A stretch of DNA of 33,678 nucleotides, taken from assembly GCF_001475545.1 (NCBI RefSeq), contig NZ_LDQC01000094.1:1-33678 (forward strand), read 5' to 3'. Of the stretch, positions 14,542-22,203 are shown one piece after another. Made by a program: the position numbers and the translations under genes. Each line of letters opens with the position of its first letter. The stretch's first letter is position 1. The DNA is from Curtobacterium luteum (GTDB taxonomy: Bacteria > Actinomycetota > Actinomycetes > Actinomycetales > Microbacteriaceae). The notes beneath the pieces were generated by a model that made no database searches, was not told the DNA's origin, and saw only the letters and a list, made by a program, of their open reading frames with translations.

Positions 14542-15933
14542 TCAGCGCAGTCGCTCGCAGGGCACCTTCGCGCTCCACGGGGCCGTCTGCACCCGCACGA
14601 GGTCGAGACCCCGATCGGCGCGGCAGGTGGCTGCTGCGGCCGCCATCTGCGGCGCCCAGACCGGTCCGGCGGCTCGGCGGGACTCCGCCGGCGCGTGGTC
14701 CAGGACCTGGGGAGCCACGCCGATCACCACCGACGTGACGACCAGCGCGACCCCGCTCCACCCGGCGGCGGCCCCGGCGAGCCGAGCCGCGCCTCCCGTC
14801 CGCCCGGACCGCGACGCACCGCGGATGCCACCCCGTCCGTCCGCCCACGTGACGAGCACCCCGGCAGCGGTGGCGGCTGCGGAGAGCAGCAGCAGGCCGC
14901 TGGCCGCCGCGTAGCGCAGCGGACGGGCCTCGGCGAGCGCCGGTGTCGGGTGCGCCCACGGCGAGTCGACGCCGTTCGCGTACAGGGCCGCGGCCCAGAC
15001 GACGAAGGACGCTCCGCCCATCGCGACCACGATCCACCGCGCCCGAGCGCCCCCGACGACGACGGCCGCGACGAGCAGCGCCACGATGCCGAGCGCCGGG
15101 ACGACGGCGACCCACCAGCCGTGCGCGAGCACCGACCGGACCACGTCCGTCGCGCCCGGCCGGTACAGCCCGCCGACGGGCTGCAGGAGCCACCCGGCCG
15201 CGATGTCGAGCGGGCGTGGTGTCGCGGAGGCCGCGGTCCGCGGGGTGGACAGCGCGACGAGCACCTGGGCGGTCGCCCCGACGAGCGCCACCACCGTGAC
15301 GGGCAGCGCCCTCAGGTCCGGGCGTCCCCCGCGTCGGGCGGGACGGGGGAACCAGGCGAGCAGGAGCAGCGGCACGAAGAGGACCGCCTGCGGCTCCGTG
15401 AGCGTCACGGCCCCGGCCACGAGGGCGAGGCCGGCAGCCGACCACCGGCTCCGGGGCCGGTAGGCGAACACCCACGGAGCGAGCGCGAGCAGGAACCAGT
15501 GCAGGTTGGCGGCGTTCCCGGCGATCTCGTACGGCGCCAGGGGCAGCAGCGCCGGGACCGACGCGAGCAGGGCCCGGAGCGGCCAGGGGCCGACGACCGG
15601 CCGGGCGAGCACGAACACGAGGGCAGCTGCCGCCCCGACGACGCAACAGGAGCCGAGCGACAGGGCGAGCGCGTACCGCTCGACGGGCAGCGCCCACGCG
15701 GCGTCGACGACGAGCCGCGGGACGAGGTGGAGGTAGCCGGCGTACGGCTGCAGGAGGTCCCACGGACCGTCGGCCACCCGCTCCCGGAGGAACACGCCGC
15801 CGTCCTCCGCCCACACGGTGCGGGCGGCGACCGGTCCGAGCCGCAGCCACCCGACGACGGCGACGACGAGCCCGACGAGTGCCGGGCCGAGGACACCGAC
15901 GACGGCGGTCCGGACGGTCCCCCAGCGCTGCAC
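14542..15933 (-). CDS. Polytopic membrane protein, possible GT-C glycosyltransferase
   Basis: A 463-residue protein with about ten to twelve hydrophobic segments. The first extracytoplasmic loop carries VWAEDGGVFLRERV followed by DLLQPYAGYLHLVPRLVV. An acidic pair early in loop 1 and an aromatic/His/Pro stretch after it are the usual layout of GT-C enzymes, which use polyprenyl-phosphate sugars. The C-terminal soluble tail contains two cysteines (AATCRADRGLDL and VPCERLR), possibly an outside disulfide. I do not recognise a named family. The start is GTG at 15933, with TACGCT exactly six bases upstream. It is divergent from the second ligase-like gene and convergent with the first, which suggests a shared glycan role. 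Confidence 0.7.
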   Translation of the reverse strand: MQRWGTVRTAVVGVLGPALVGLVVAVVGWLRLGPVAARTVWAEDGGVFLRERVADGPWDLLQPYAGYLHLVPRLVVDAAWALPVERYALALSLGSCCVVGAAAALVFVLARPVVGPWPLRALLASVPALLPLAPYEIAGNAANLHWFLLALAPWVFAYRPRSRWSAAGLALVAGAVTLTEPQAVLFVPLLLLAWFPRPARRGGRPDLRALPVTVVALVGATAQVLVALSTPRTAASATPRPLDIAAGWLLQPVGGLYRPGATDVVRSVLAHGWWVAVVPALGIVALLVAAVVVGGARARWIVVAMGGASFVVWAAALYANGVDSPWAHPTPALAEARPLRYAAASGLLLLSAAATAAGVLVTWADGRGGIRGASRSGRTGGAARLAGAAAGWSGVALVVTSVVIGVAPQVLDHAPAESRRAAGPVWAPQMAAAAATCRADRGLDLVRVQTAPWSAKVPCERLR

Positions 15934-15939
15934 GTCGAG

Positions 15940-16019
15940 AGCGTATCGTCGATATCGCGTTTCGTGGATGGCGACCAGCCGCGGGGTGGCACGTGCACGT
16001 CGCCGCGGTACGCGAAGAT
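15940..16019. promoter_or_regulatory. Divergent -10-like hexamers for the GT-C-like and second ligase-like genes
   Basis: Minus strand: TACGCT (15945-15940), six bases, then GTG at 15933. Plus strand: GAAGAT (16014-16019), six bases, then GTG at 16026. Between them is an ATATCG-containing stretch at about 15949-15957, AT-rich for this genome. No ribosome-binding site precedes either gene, consistent with leaderless mRNAs. Confidence 0.45.
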
Positions 16020-16025
16020 GGACGG

Positions 16026-17327
16026 GTGACGGACAGCCGGGTGACCAGACGCGTGCAGGCGCGCCGGTACCTCTCGGCCTGGATCGGGTTCTCGGCGGGC
16101 GGGCGGTTCAGCCAGGCCCTCGCGACCGTGATCGTCCTCTTCGCCTTCGGCGAGCCCACCGTCACCGCGCTCGTCGGCGGCGCGGGCACGTGGGCGGTGC
16201 TCGTCACGCTCGTGGTGCTCGCCGGGCTCAGCCTCCTCGGTCAGCGGTACCGGATCGAGTGGCACGGCGTCCTGCCCCTCTCACTGCTGGCCTTCGTCGG
16301 GTACTGCGCGCTGAGCGTCCTCTGGAGCGAGTACTCCTGGGTGGCCCTGCGCGGGCTGACGGCCACGGTGTGCTTCGTCGGACTCGGCCTGTACCTCGCC
16401 CTCGGACGCGACCTCGTGCAGGTCATCCGTGCCTCCGGTGACGCGTTCCGGATCCTGCTCGTCGTCGCCCTCGGCCTCGAGGTGCTCTCCGGCCTCGTGC
16501 TCGACGTCCCGATCCCCGCGTTCGGCATCCGCGGCGACATCGCCTACGGCGGACCCATCCAGGGCATCGGGGGCACGCGCAACTTCATGGGCTTCATCGC
16601 CGCGATGGCCCTCGTCACCTTCGTCGTCGAGTTCCTCACCCGGTCCGTGACCGTCTGGCGCGCCGTCGCGTCGACCACCATCGCCGTGATCGCGCTCATG
16701 CTCGTGCAGTCGCCGATCACCGGGCTCGCCATGATCGCCCTCGCGGTGACGGCCCTCGCGCTGTGGGCGCTGCGGCACGCACGACCGGCCGCCCGACCCG
16801 TCGTGAACGGGGTGCTCGGCGCCGCGGTCCTGGCGATGATCGCGGTGGGGGTCATCGCACGGCACCGGGTGCTCGCGGAGATCGGCGCCGCCGGCGGCAC
16901 GGCGACACGGCTCGGACTCTGGGCGCAGATCCGGTCGCTCACGACGCAGTACCCGATCCAGGGCTGGGGCTGGGTGGGCACGTGGCCGCAAGAGGCCGTC
17001 GTCCCGTACGTCACCTTCATCGACCCGGCCGGCCAGCGCTTCACCTCGGCGCTCAACGCCTTCGTGGACGCCTGGCTGCAGATCGGGCTCGCTGGGACGA
17101 TCCTGCTCGGCATCACCGCCGTGCTCGCGTTCGCGCGGGCCTGGGTGACCGCGACGACGTTCCCCGGCGTCGCCTACGTCTGGCCGGCGGCTGTCCTGGT
17201 CCTGCTCGCGGTCACGAGCACCGCGGAGAGCTACCTCCTGCACGGAGCGGGGCTGATGGTGTTCGTCACCGTGCTGGTCGTCGCGGCGCGACGCCGCTCG
17301 TGGCGGCGACACCTCCCGCGGGTCTGA
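16026..17327 (+). CDS. O-antigen ligase/polymerase-like membrane protein (second copy)
   Basis: A 433-residue protein with about eleven helices and the same architecture as the protein at 13101. The matching segments are YGGPIQGIGGTRNFMGFIAA, the loop motif YPIQGWGWVGTW and SALNAFVDAWLQIGLAGTIL. Both copies keep the Pro-Ile/Val-x-Gly-Trp-Gly-Trp core and the acidic loop helix, but overall similarity looks modest, so the duplication is old or the two were recruited separately. The likely role is polymerisation of a lipid-linked glycan or its transfer to an envelope acceptor outside the membrane. GTG at 16026 is chosen because GAAGAT lies six bases upstream and the basic N-terminus VTDSRVTRRVQARRY then leads directly into helix one. 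Confidence 0.83.
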   Translation: MTDSRVTRRVQARRYLSAWIGFSAGGRFSQALATVIVLFAFGEPTVTALVGGAGTWAVLVTLVVLAGLSLLGQRYRIEWHGVLPLSLLAFVGYCALSVLWSEYSWVALRGLTATVCFVGLGLYLALGRDLVQVIRASGDAFRILLVVALGLEVLSGLVLDVPIPAFGIRGDIAYGGPIQGIGGTRNFMGFIAAMALVTFVVEFLTRSVTVWRAVASTTIAVIALMLVQSPITGLAMIALAVTALALWALRHARPAARPVVNGVLGAAVLAMIAVGVIARHRVLAEIGAAGGTATRLGLWAQIRSLTTQYPIQGWGWVGTWPQEAVVPYVTFIDPAGQRFTSALNAFVDAWLQIGLAGTILLGITAVLAFARAWVTATTFPGVAYVWPAAVLVLLAVTSTAESYLLHGAGLMVFVTVLVVAARRRSWRRHLPRV

Positions 17328-17423
17328 GGAGGCCGACCCGGAGGCACGGCACCGCGCCGTCCGCCTACTCGCTCCGGCGGTCGGTGCGTCGGGCGCGGGG
17401 CGCGGACCCGCATCGCGTCAGCA

Positions 17424-17454
17424 GGCCCCGCGGTCAGCTGGCCCCGCGGTCAGC
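17424..17454. repeat. Two-copy 16-bp direct repeat across the mannose synthase stop
   Basis: GGCCCCGCGGTCAGC occurs at 17424-17438 and 17440-17454, one base apart; the second copy includes the stop codon of the polyprenol-phosphate-mannose synthase. Just beyond it, toward the ligase-like gene, GGAGGCACGGC (17340-17350) can pair imperfectly with GCCGTCCGCC (17356-17365), a possible weak terminator. Confidence 0.6.
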
Positions 17455-18190
17455 GGCGACGGCCGAAACGACGCTGGAAGCCCCACTGGGTCACGCGCAG
17501 CATCGCCTCGACGACGATGCCGCCGCTCATCTTCGACACCCCGTGCACGCGGTCACGGAACCGGATCGGCACCTCGACGATGCGCCCGCCCTGCGCGTCG
17601 ACCCGCAGCGTCATGTCGACCTGGAAGCAGTAGCCCTTCGAGTCGATCGTGTCGAGGTCCATCGCGGCCACAGCGGACGCCCGGTACACGCGGAACCCCG
17701 CGGTGACGTCGTGCACGCCGATGCCGAGCACGAACCGGGCGTAGGTGTTCGCGCCCCGGCTGAGGACCTCGCGCCGCAGCGGCCAGTCGACGACGGACCC
17801 ACCGGCGACCCACCGGGACCCGATCGCGAGGAGCACCCCGTCGTCGGAGCGGACCGCGTCGATCATCGCCGGGAGCCGGTCGGCCGGGTGGGAGCCGTCC
17901 GCGTCCATCTCCACCAGCAGCGGGTACCCGCGCTCGAGCCCCCACCGGAAGCCGGCCACGTACGCCGTACCGAGCCCGAGCTTCCCCGATCGCTGCAGCA
18001 GGTGCACACGGTCGTCCTCGGCGGCGACGGCGCGGACGATGTCGCCCGTGCCGTCGGGGCTGCCGTCGTCGACCACCAGGAGGTGCGCAGCGGGCACGGC
18101 GCCGAGGACGGCCTCGATGATCCCGCGGACGTTCTCCGCCTCGTCGTACGTCGGGACGACGACGAGCGCGGTGGGACCCTGCGTCGTCAC
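17450..18190 (-). CDS. Polyprenol monophosphomannose synthase (Dpm1/Ppm1-type GT2)
   Basis: A 246-residue single-domain GT2 enzyme. Motifs: ALVVVPTYDEAENVRGII (residues 8-25), VVDDGSPDGTGDIVR (39-53), the metal-binding EMDADGSHPADRLP (94-107), GSRWVAGGSVVDWPLRR, and the late KGYCFQVDMTLRV with VPIRFRDRVHGVSKMS. These are diagnostic of dolichyl/polyprenyl-phosphate mannose synthases, which move mannose from GDP-mannose to a polyprenyl phosphate at the inner face of the membrane. The catalytic domain alone is present, without the acyltransferase or membrane fusion found in some mycobacterial and streptomycete versions. Its GTG overlaps the stop of the upstream GT2-GT4 gene as GTGA, so translation is coupled. 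Its product could feed the GT-C proteins nearby. Confidence 0.92.
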   Translation of the reverse strand: MTTQGPTALVVVPTYDEAENVRGIIEAVLGAVPAAHLLVVDDGSPDGTGDIVRAVAAEDDRVHLLQRSGKLGLGTAYVAGFRWGLERGYPLLVEMDADGSHPADRLPAMIDAVRSDDGVLLAIGSRWVAGGSVVDWPLRREVLSRGANTYARFVLGIGVHDVTAGFRVYRASAVAAMDLDTIDSKGYCFQVDMTLRVDAQGGRIVEVPIRFRDRVHGVSKMSGGIVVEAMLRVTQWGFQRRFGRRR

Positions 18191-20676
18191 CGGCTCTGGA
18201 GGCGACGCTTGATCTTGCCCGCGACGCTCCTGGGGCCCTCGGTCCGGAGGTAGTGCACCGCACGACCGAGGTCGTGCCGGACGCCGTACAGCTTCTTGCG
18301 CTCCGGCACACGCACCCGCATCTCGTGCGGAGCGACGGCCGTTCCGGTGTCGCGGACGGACTTGTCCGCGGCGCGGATCGGGTTCCGGCAGAACTCCACG
18401 AGCGGCGCGAGCACGTTCTCCCAGGTGAACTGCTCGCGGACGCGGTCGACGTTGCCGATGAACTCGGTCCGGGCCTTCTTGTCGAAGAGCGCGGTCTCGA
18501 GGGCGTCGGCGAGCCCGGTCACGTCCTGCTCGTGCACGGCGATCCCGAGCCGCTCCGCGGCCACGAGGTCGCCGAAGGAGTCGCCGGCCGTCGTCACGAT
18601 CGGCAGCCGCGCCCAGAGGTAGTCGAGGATGCGTGTCCGGAACGAGAACGTGGTCTCGAGGTGCTCGTAGTGCGTGGAGACGCCGGCGTCCGCCTCGAGC
18701 AGGTAGGCCCCGCGCTCCTCGTACGGGATCCACGTCTCGTTGAAGAAGACGTGCTTGCCGGTGAGCCCGAGCGCGTCGGCCTCCGCCCGGACCTTCGCGA
18801 CGATGTCCATCTCGGGCACGTCCGGGTTCGGGTGCTGGACGCCCATGAAGAGGAGCTTGACGCTCGGCTTCCTCGCCGCGAGCTCCCCGACCGCGCGGAC
18901 GAGCGTGATCGGGTCGAACCAGTCGTAGATGCCGCCGCCCCAGACCACGAGCTTGTCGTTCTTGCCGATGCCCGGCACGACGCCCTTGACGCGCTGCACG
19001 TCGTGCACGGGCGGCGTCGACGACAGGCCGAACGGCACGACGCCGATGAGCGATCGGAGGTCGGGGTCGCGGGAGTAGGTGCGGGCGTTCACCCGGCCGG
19101 AACCGGCGAGCTGGCCGAGCCAGAACATGCGCTGCCGCTCGGACGCGCAGATGAAGTAGTCGCCGAGCTCGAGCTGGTGGTTGAGCGTGTCCGAGGCGTC
19201 GAGGATCTGCCGGTTCCACTGGTCGACGTCGTCGCTGCGGCCCTGCTCGAGCTGCTCGAGGTGCAGCGGGTCGTAGACGTCGACGACCAGGATCTTCCGC
19301 GTGGACTCGAGCACGGGGAACAGCCGGAGGGCGTGGCCCTGCACGACGATGACGTCGGCCCAGGCCTCGTGCTCGACCATCTGCCGGGGGTGTCGGTGCG
19401 GGACCGTGACGACCTCGTACGACGGGTCGATCTGCTCCGACCGGGTCAGGCTCGCCACGCGGACGTCGTGTTCCTTCGCGAGCTCCTTCGCCATCTGGGT
19501 CGCCCGGATGGCGGGGCCGGCCATCTTCTCGCCGATGGCGTCACCCGTGACGATGAGGACGCGCCGCCGGGTGCCGACCTCGAGCACGCCGAGGGAGTGC
19601 ACGATCTTGTCGTACCCGGCGAGGTAGCTCTCGATCGGGTACGCCGGTTCGTCGCGGTTCCCGAACAACCGCAGCAGCTCGCGGTCGCTGCGCACGCGCG
19701 TCGCCTGGATCTGCCGACGCGACTCCGTCATCGACGGCAGCTGCTCGACGAACTGGTCGACGCCGTAGATGCCAGCCATGCTCGTCTTCGGCACCGGGAT
19801 GGTGGGCACGCTGTCGTCGCCGGGGTTGCGCAGATCGAGCTCGGTCGAGTCGAGCTCGCCGCGTCCGACCGCCCGACGGACCGCGAGGGCGAGGGACCCG
19901 GGCAGCGCGGCCGCGAGCTGCTCGTCGCCGAGGTTCTTGTAGAGCGTGAAGAGGGCGTTCCGCTCGAGCAGGTAGGTCTCGCGGAAGTCGCCGAACTTGT
20001 TCATCGACGCGTGGTGCTTGTGGAAGGCCACGGACTTCGGCTGGTACCGGAAGCGCCAGCCGAGCAGGTTGAGACGCCACCCGAGGTCGACGTCCTCGTA
20101 GAACATGAAGTAGCGGTCGTCGAAGCCACCGAGCTGCTCGAAGAGCTCCGCCCGGATGAACATCGCCGCGCCGGTGCCGAACAGGACGTCGGTCTCGCTC
20201 TCCCAGCGGCCGGTGTCCGGCGACCCGGCGAACGGCTTGTAGCCCATGCCGTACCAGGTCATCGCGGCCTCGGTGAAGTCGACGTTCACGCCCTCCCAGT
20301 CGAGGACCTTCGACGCCACCGCACCGATGTCCGCACCGGAGGCGAACGTCGCCATCGCCTCGCGCACCCAACCGGTGTCGGGGCGGGCGTCGTTGTTGAG
20401 GAAGGCGACGACCTCGCCGGAGGACTTCGACACGCCGAGGTTGCAGCCGCCGGTGAAGCCGAGGTTGGCGTTCGCGTCGACGAGGGTGAAGTCGAGGTCC
20501 GACGCCTTGAGCCTGCCGAGGTGTTCCGGACCGGAACCGTTCTCGACGACGATGACCTCGAGCTTGTCCTGCGGCCAGTCCTGCTTCCGCAGCTCCGCGA
20601 TGCTCGTGAGGGTGTCGTCCGTGCCCTTGTAGTTCACCAGGACGACGGAGACGACTCCGGCCTTGCGCTCGCTCAC
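18187..20676 (-). CDS. Two-domain glycosyltransferase, GT2 plus GT4
   Basis: An 829-residue predicted cytosolic protein. Residues 8-240 form a rhamnosyltransferase-like GT2 domain: VSVVLVNYKGTDDTL, VIVVENGSG, NLGFTGGCNLGV, the FLNNDARPD metal site (93-100) and GGFDDRYFMFYEDVDLGWRL (183-202). Residues 371-765 form a GT4-like GT-B domain: VLIVTGDAIGEKMAGPAIR, VVWGGGIYDWFDP, KLLFMGVQHP and FSFRTRILDYLWARLPIVTT, followed by a basic tail (KKLYGVRHDLGRAV to KIKRRLQSR) that may hold it at the membrane. Two active domains suggest two sequential sugar additions. GTG at 20676 is supported by GGAGGA six bases upstream. It is coupled to the mannose synthase by GTGA overlap. Confidence 0.87.
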   Translation of the reverse strand: MSERKAGVVSVVLVNYKGTDDTLTSIAELRKQDWPQDKLEVIVVENGSGPEHLGRLKASDLDFTLVDANANLGFTGGCNLGVSKSSGEVVAFLNNDARPDTGWVREAMATFASGADIGAVASKVLDWEGVNVDFTEAAMTWYGMGYKPFAGSPDTGRWESETDVLFGTGAAMFIRAELFEQLGGFDDRYFMFYEDVDLGWRLNLLGWRFRYQPKSVAFHKHHASMNKFGDFRETYLLERNALFTLYKNLGDEQLAAALPGSLALAVRRAVGRGELDSTELDLRNPGDDSVPTIPVPKTSMAGIYGVDQFVEQLPSMTESRRQIQATRVRSDRELLRLFGNRDEPAYPIESYLAGYDKIVHSLGVLEVGTRRRVLIVTGDAIGEKMAGPAIRATQMAKELAKEHDVRVASLTRSEQIDPSYEVVTVPHRHPRQMVEHEAWADVIVVQGHALRLFPVLESTRKILVVDVYDPLHLEQLEQGRSDDVDQWNRQILDASDTLNHQLELGDYFICASERQRMFWLGQLAGSGRVNARTYSRDPDLRSLIGVVPFGLSSTPPVHDVQRVKGVVPGIGKNDKLVVWGGGIYDWFDPITLVRAVGELAARKPSVKLLFMGVQHPNPDVPEMDIVAKVRAEADALGLTGKHVFFNETWIPYEERGAYLLEADAGVSTHYEHLETTFSFRTRILDYLWARLPIVTTAGDSFGDLVAAERLGIAVHEQDVTGLADALETALFDKKARTEFIGNVDRVREQFTWENVLAPLVEFCRNPIRAADKSVRDTGTAVAPHEMRVRVPERKKLYGVRHDLGRAVHYLRTEGPRSVAGKIKRRLQSR

Positions 20677-20680
20677 GCGG

Positions 20681-20687
20681 TTCCTCC
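20681..20687 (-). promoter_or_regulatory. Strong ribosome-binding site deciding the GT2-GT4 start
   Basis: GGAGGAA on the minus strand, a few bases before the GTG at 20676. The frame is open much further upstream, across the divergent gene, so this site is what fixes the start. Confidence 0.8.
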
Positions 20688-20817
20688 AGCTGCTCACACG
20701 CGTGCACGCGTGGTGGTCTCGGTGGCCGCACGCCGAAGCGCCGGCGGCCGATGACACCCTACAAGGAGGACCGTGCCGTTCGCCGTCGGGACGCTGGAGG
20801 TCGGGCAGAATGACCTG

Positions 20818-22104
20818 ATGCCGACCCAGCGCTTCCCGTCCGACCTCGCCCGCTCGCCGCTCGAGGCCGAGTACACAGCGATCGCGGCCGGCGCGTGTTC
20901 CGAAGGGCCTCGCGGCACCGTGCGGTTCGCCGTGTCGACCGACGACGTGGCTGCCGGGAAGGGCGACCTCTTCGTCGCGCTCGGACTCGCCCGCGCTCTG
21001 CACGCGGACGGGTGGGGCGTGGCGCTCTGGCCGATCGAGCGGTGGGCGGAGGAGGTCCCCGCGGACACCGCCGTCCTCGTCAGCATGATCGAGTCCTTCG
21101 TGCCCGGGCTGGTGCCGGCCGGCACCGCGCTCGTGGCCTGGGTCAGGAACTGGACCGCGCAGTGGGCGTCGCTGCCGTACCTCGACGAGTTCGACTCCGT
21201 GTGGACGTCCTCGACGATCGCACGCGATGCCGTCGCCGAGCACTGCTCCGGCCCGGTCGAGGTCGTCCCGATCGCCGTGGACACCGACCTCTTCTCGACG
21301 GTCGAGGGCGTGCCACGCAGCGACCGCGCGGTGACCACGGTGAACTTCTGGGGTGTCCGACGTCGTGTGCAGGACGTGCTCGAGGCGGTCCGCCCGCGCG
21401 AACCGATCGTGTGGTTCGCCGCGAACGCCGAGCACGTCGAACCGTCGCCGGGCGTCGAGCTGCGGCCGATGGTGTCGTACTTCGCGCTCCCGGACGTCTA
21501 CCGTGCCGCGGCGTTCGTGGTCGACGACGTCATCGCCCCGGCCGCCGAGTTCGGCACGCTCAACTCGCGGCTGTACGAGTCCCTCGCCTGCGGCGCCCTG
21601 CCCGTGACCGACTGTGCGCTGGGACTGGACGAGCTCGGGCTGTCCGACGTCCCGGTCTACGACGACGCCGCGTCGCTCGAACGTGCCGTCGCGGTCCCCG
21701 AGGCAGAGCGGGCCGCGCTCGTGGACCGGCTGCGCGGCATCGTGACCGAGCGGCACACGTACGCCGCACGGGCGTCGCAGGTCGGGCCGGTCCTCGACGC
21801 CGCGGTCGCGTCCGCCCGTCGTCGTTCAGGCGCTCGGTCGCCGATGCTGCGGTGGGCGACGCTCCTCCGCGAGGAGCTCCGCACCACCGCCGCCGAGCGT
21901 GACGTGCACCGTTCCGGTGTCGAGGCCATCAACGAGCGGCTCATCGCCTCCGAGTCCGCGGCAGCCGGGTTCGACGCGGCCCGGCGCTCCGCCGAGGCCG
22001 AGCGGGACGACATCGCGCGGCGCTACGACGGGCTGACGCACTCGTTCGAGTACCGCACCCTGCACAGGGCGACGCAGGTCGCGCGGCGCGCCCTGCGTCG
22101 CTGA
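20818..22104 (+). CDS. GT-B fold glycosyltransferase with C-terminal coiled coil
   Basis: A 428-residue protein. The N-terminal half has Rossmann-like strands (VRFAVSTDDVAAGKGDLFVALGLAR; VALWPIERW) and a short segment WVRNWTAQWASLPYLDEFDS; the middle has VEVVPIAVDTDLF; the donor-side motif is LNSRLYESLACGALPVTDC, with the conserved Glu of retaining GT-B enzymes. About residues 365-415 are rich in Glu, Arg and Ala and probably form a coiled coil. Acceptor and sugar are unknown. ATG at 20818 has CAGAAT exactly six bases upstream; GTG at 20773 is in frame behind AAGGAGGA but only two bases from it, so it would add 15 residues with poor spacing. It is divergent from the GT2-GT4 gene. Confidence 0.8.
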   Translation: MPTQRFPSDLARSPLEAEYTAIAAGACSEGPRGTVRFAVSTDDVAAGKGDLFVALGLARALHADGWGVALWPIERWAEEVPADTAVLVSMIESFVPGLVPAGTALVAWVRNWTAQWASLPYLDEFDSVWTSSTIARDAVAEHCSGPVEVVPIAVDTDLFSTVEGVPRSDRAVTTVNFWGVRRRVQDVLEAVRPREPIVWFAANAEHVEPSPGVELRPMVSYFALPDVYRAAAFVVDDVIAPAAEFGTLNSRLYESLACGALPVTDCALGLDELGLSDVPVYDDAASLERAVAVPEAERAALVDRLRGIVTERHTYAARASQVGPVLDAAVASARRRSGARSPMLRWATLLREELRTTAAERDVHRSGVEAINERLIASESAAAGFDAARRSAEAERDDIARRYDGLTHSFEYRTLHRATQVARRALRR

Positions 22105-22134
22105 CGCGCCGGCCGACGGACGGACGCGACGGAA

Positions 22135-22182
22135 GACGGACGGGAGGCACGGCGCCGACCGGCACCGTGCCTCCCGTCCGTC
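22135..22182. terminator. Long bidirectional terminator hairpin
   Basis: GACGGACGGGAGGCACGG (22135-22152) and its exact complement (22165-22182) give an 18-bp perfect stem. After one mismatch, GCC/GGC extends it by three more pairs around a GACC tetraloop. It separates the convergent glycosyltransferase and surface-protein genes and is the strongest hairpin in the window. Confidence 0.88.
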
Positions 22183-22203
22183 AGTGGCGACGACCCGACC
22201 GCG

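Noticed and set aside
20773-20817. A longer form of the GT-B enzyme from GTG at 20773
   Set aside because: AAGGAGGA is only two bases from the GTG, too close for good initiation, and the added 15 residues have no family support. It remains possible.
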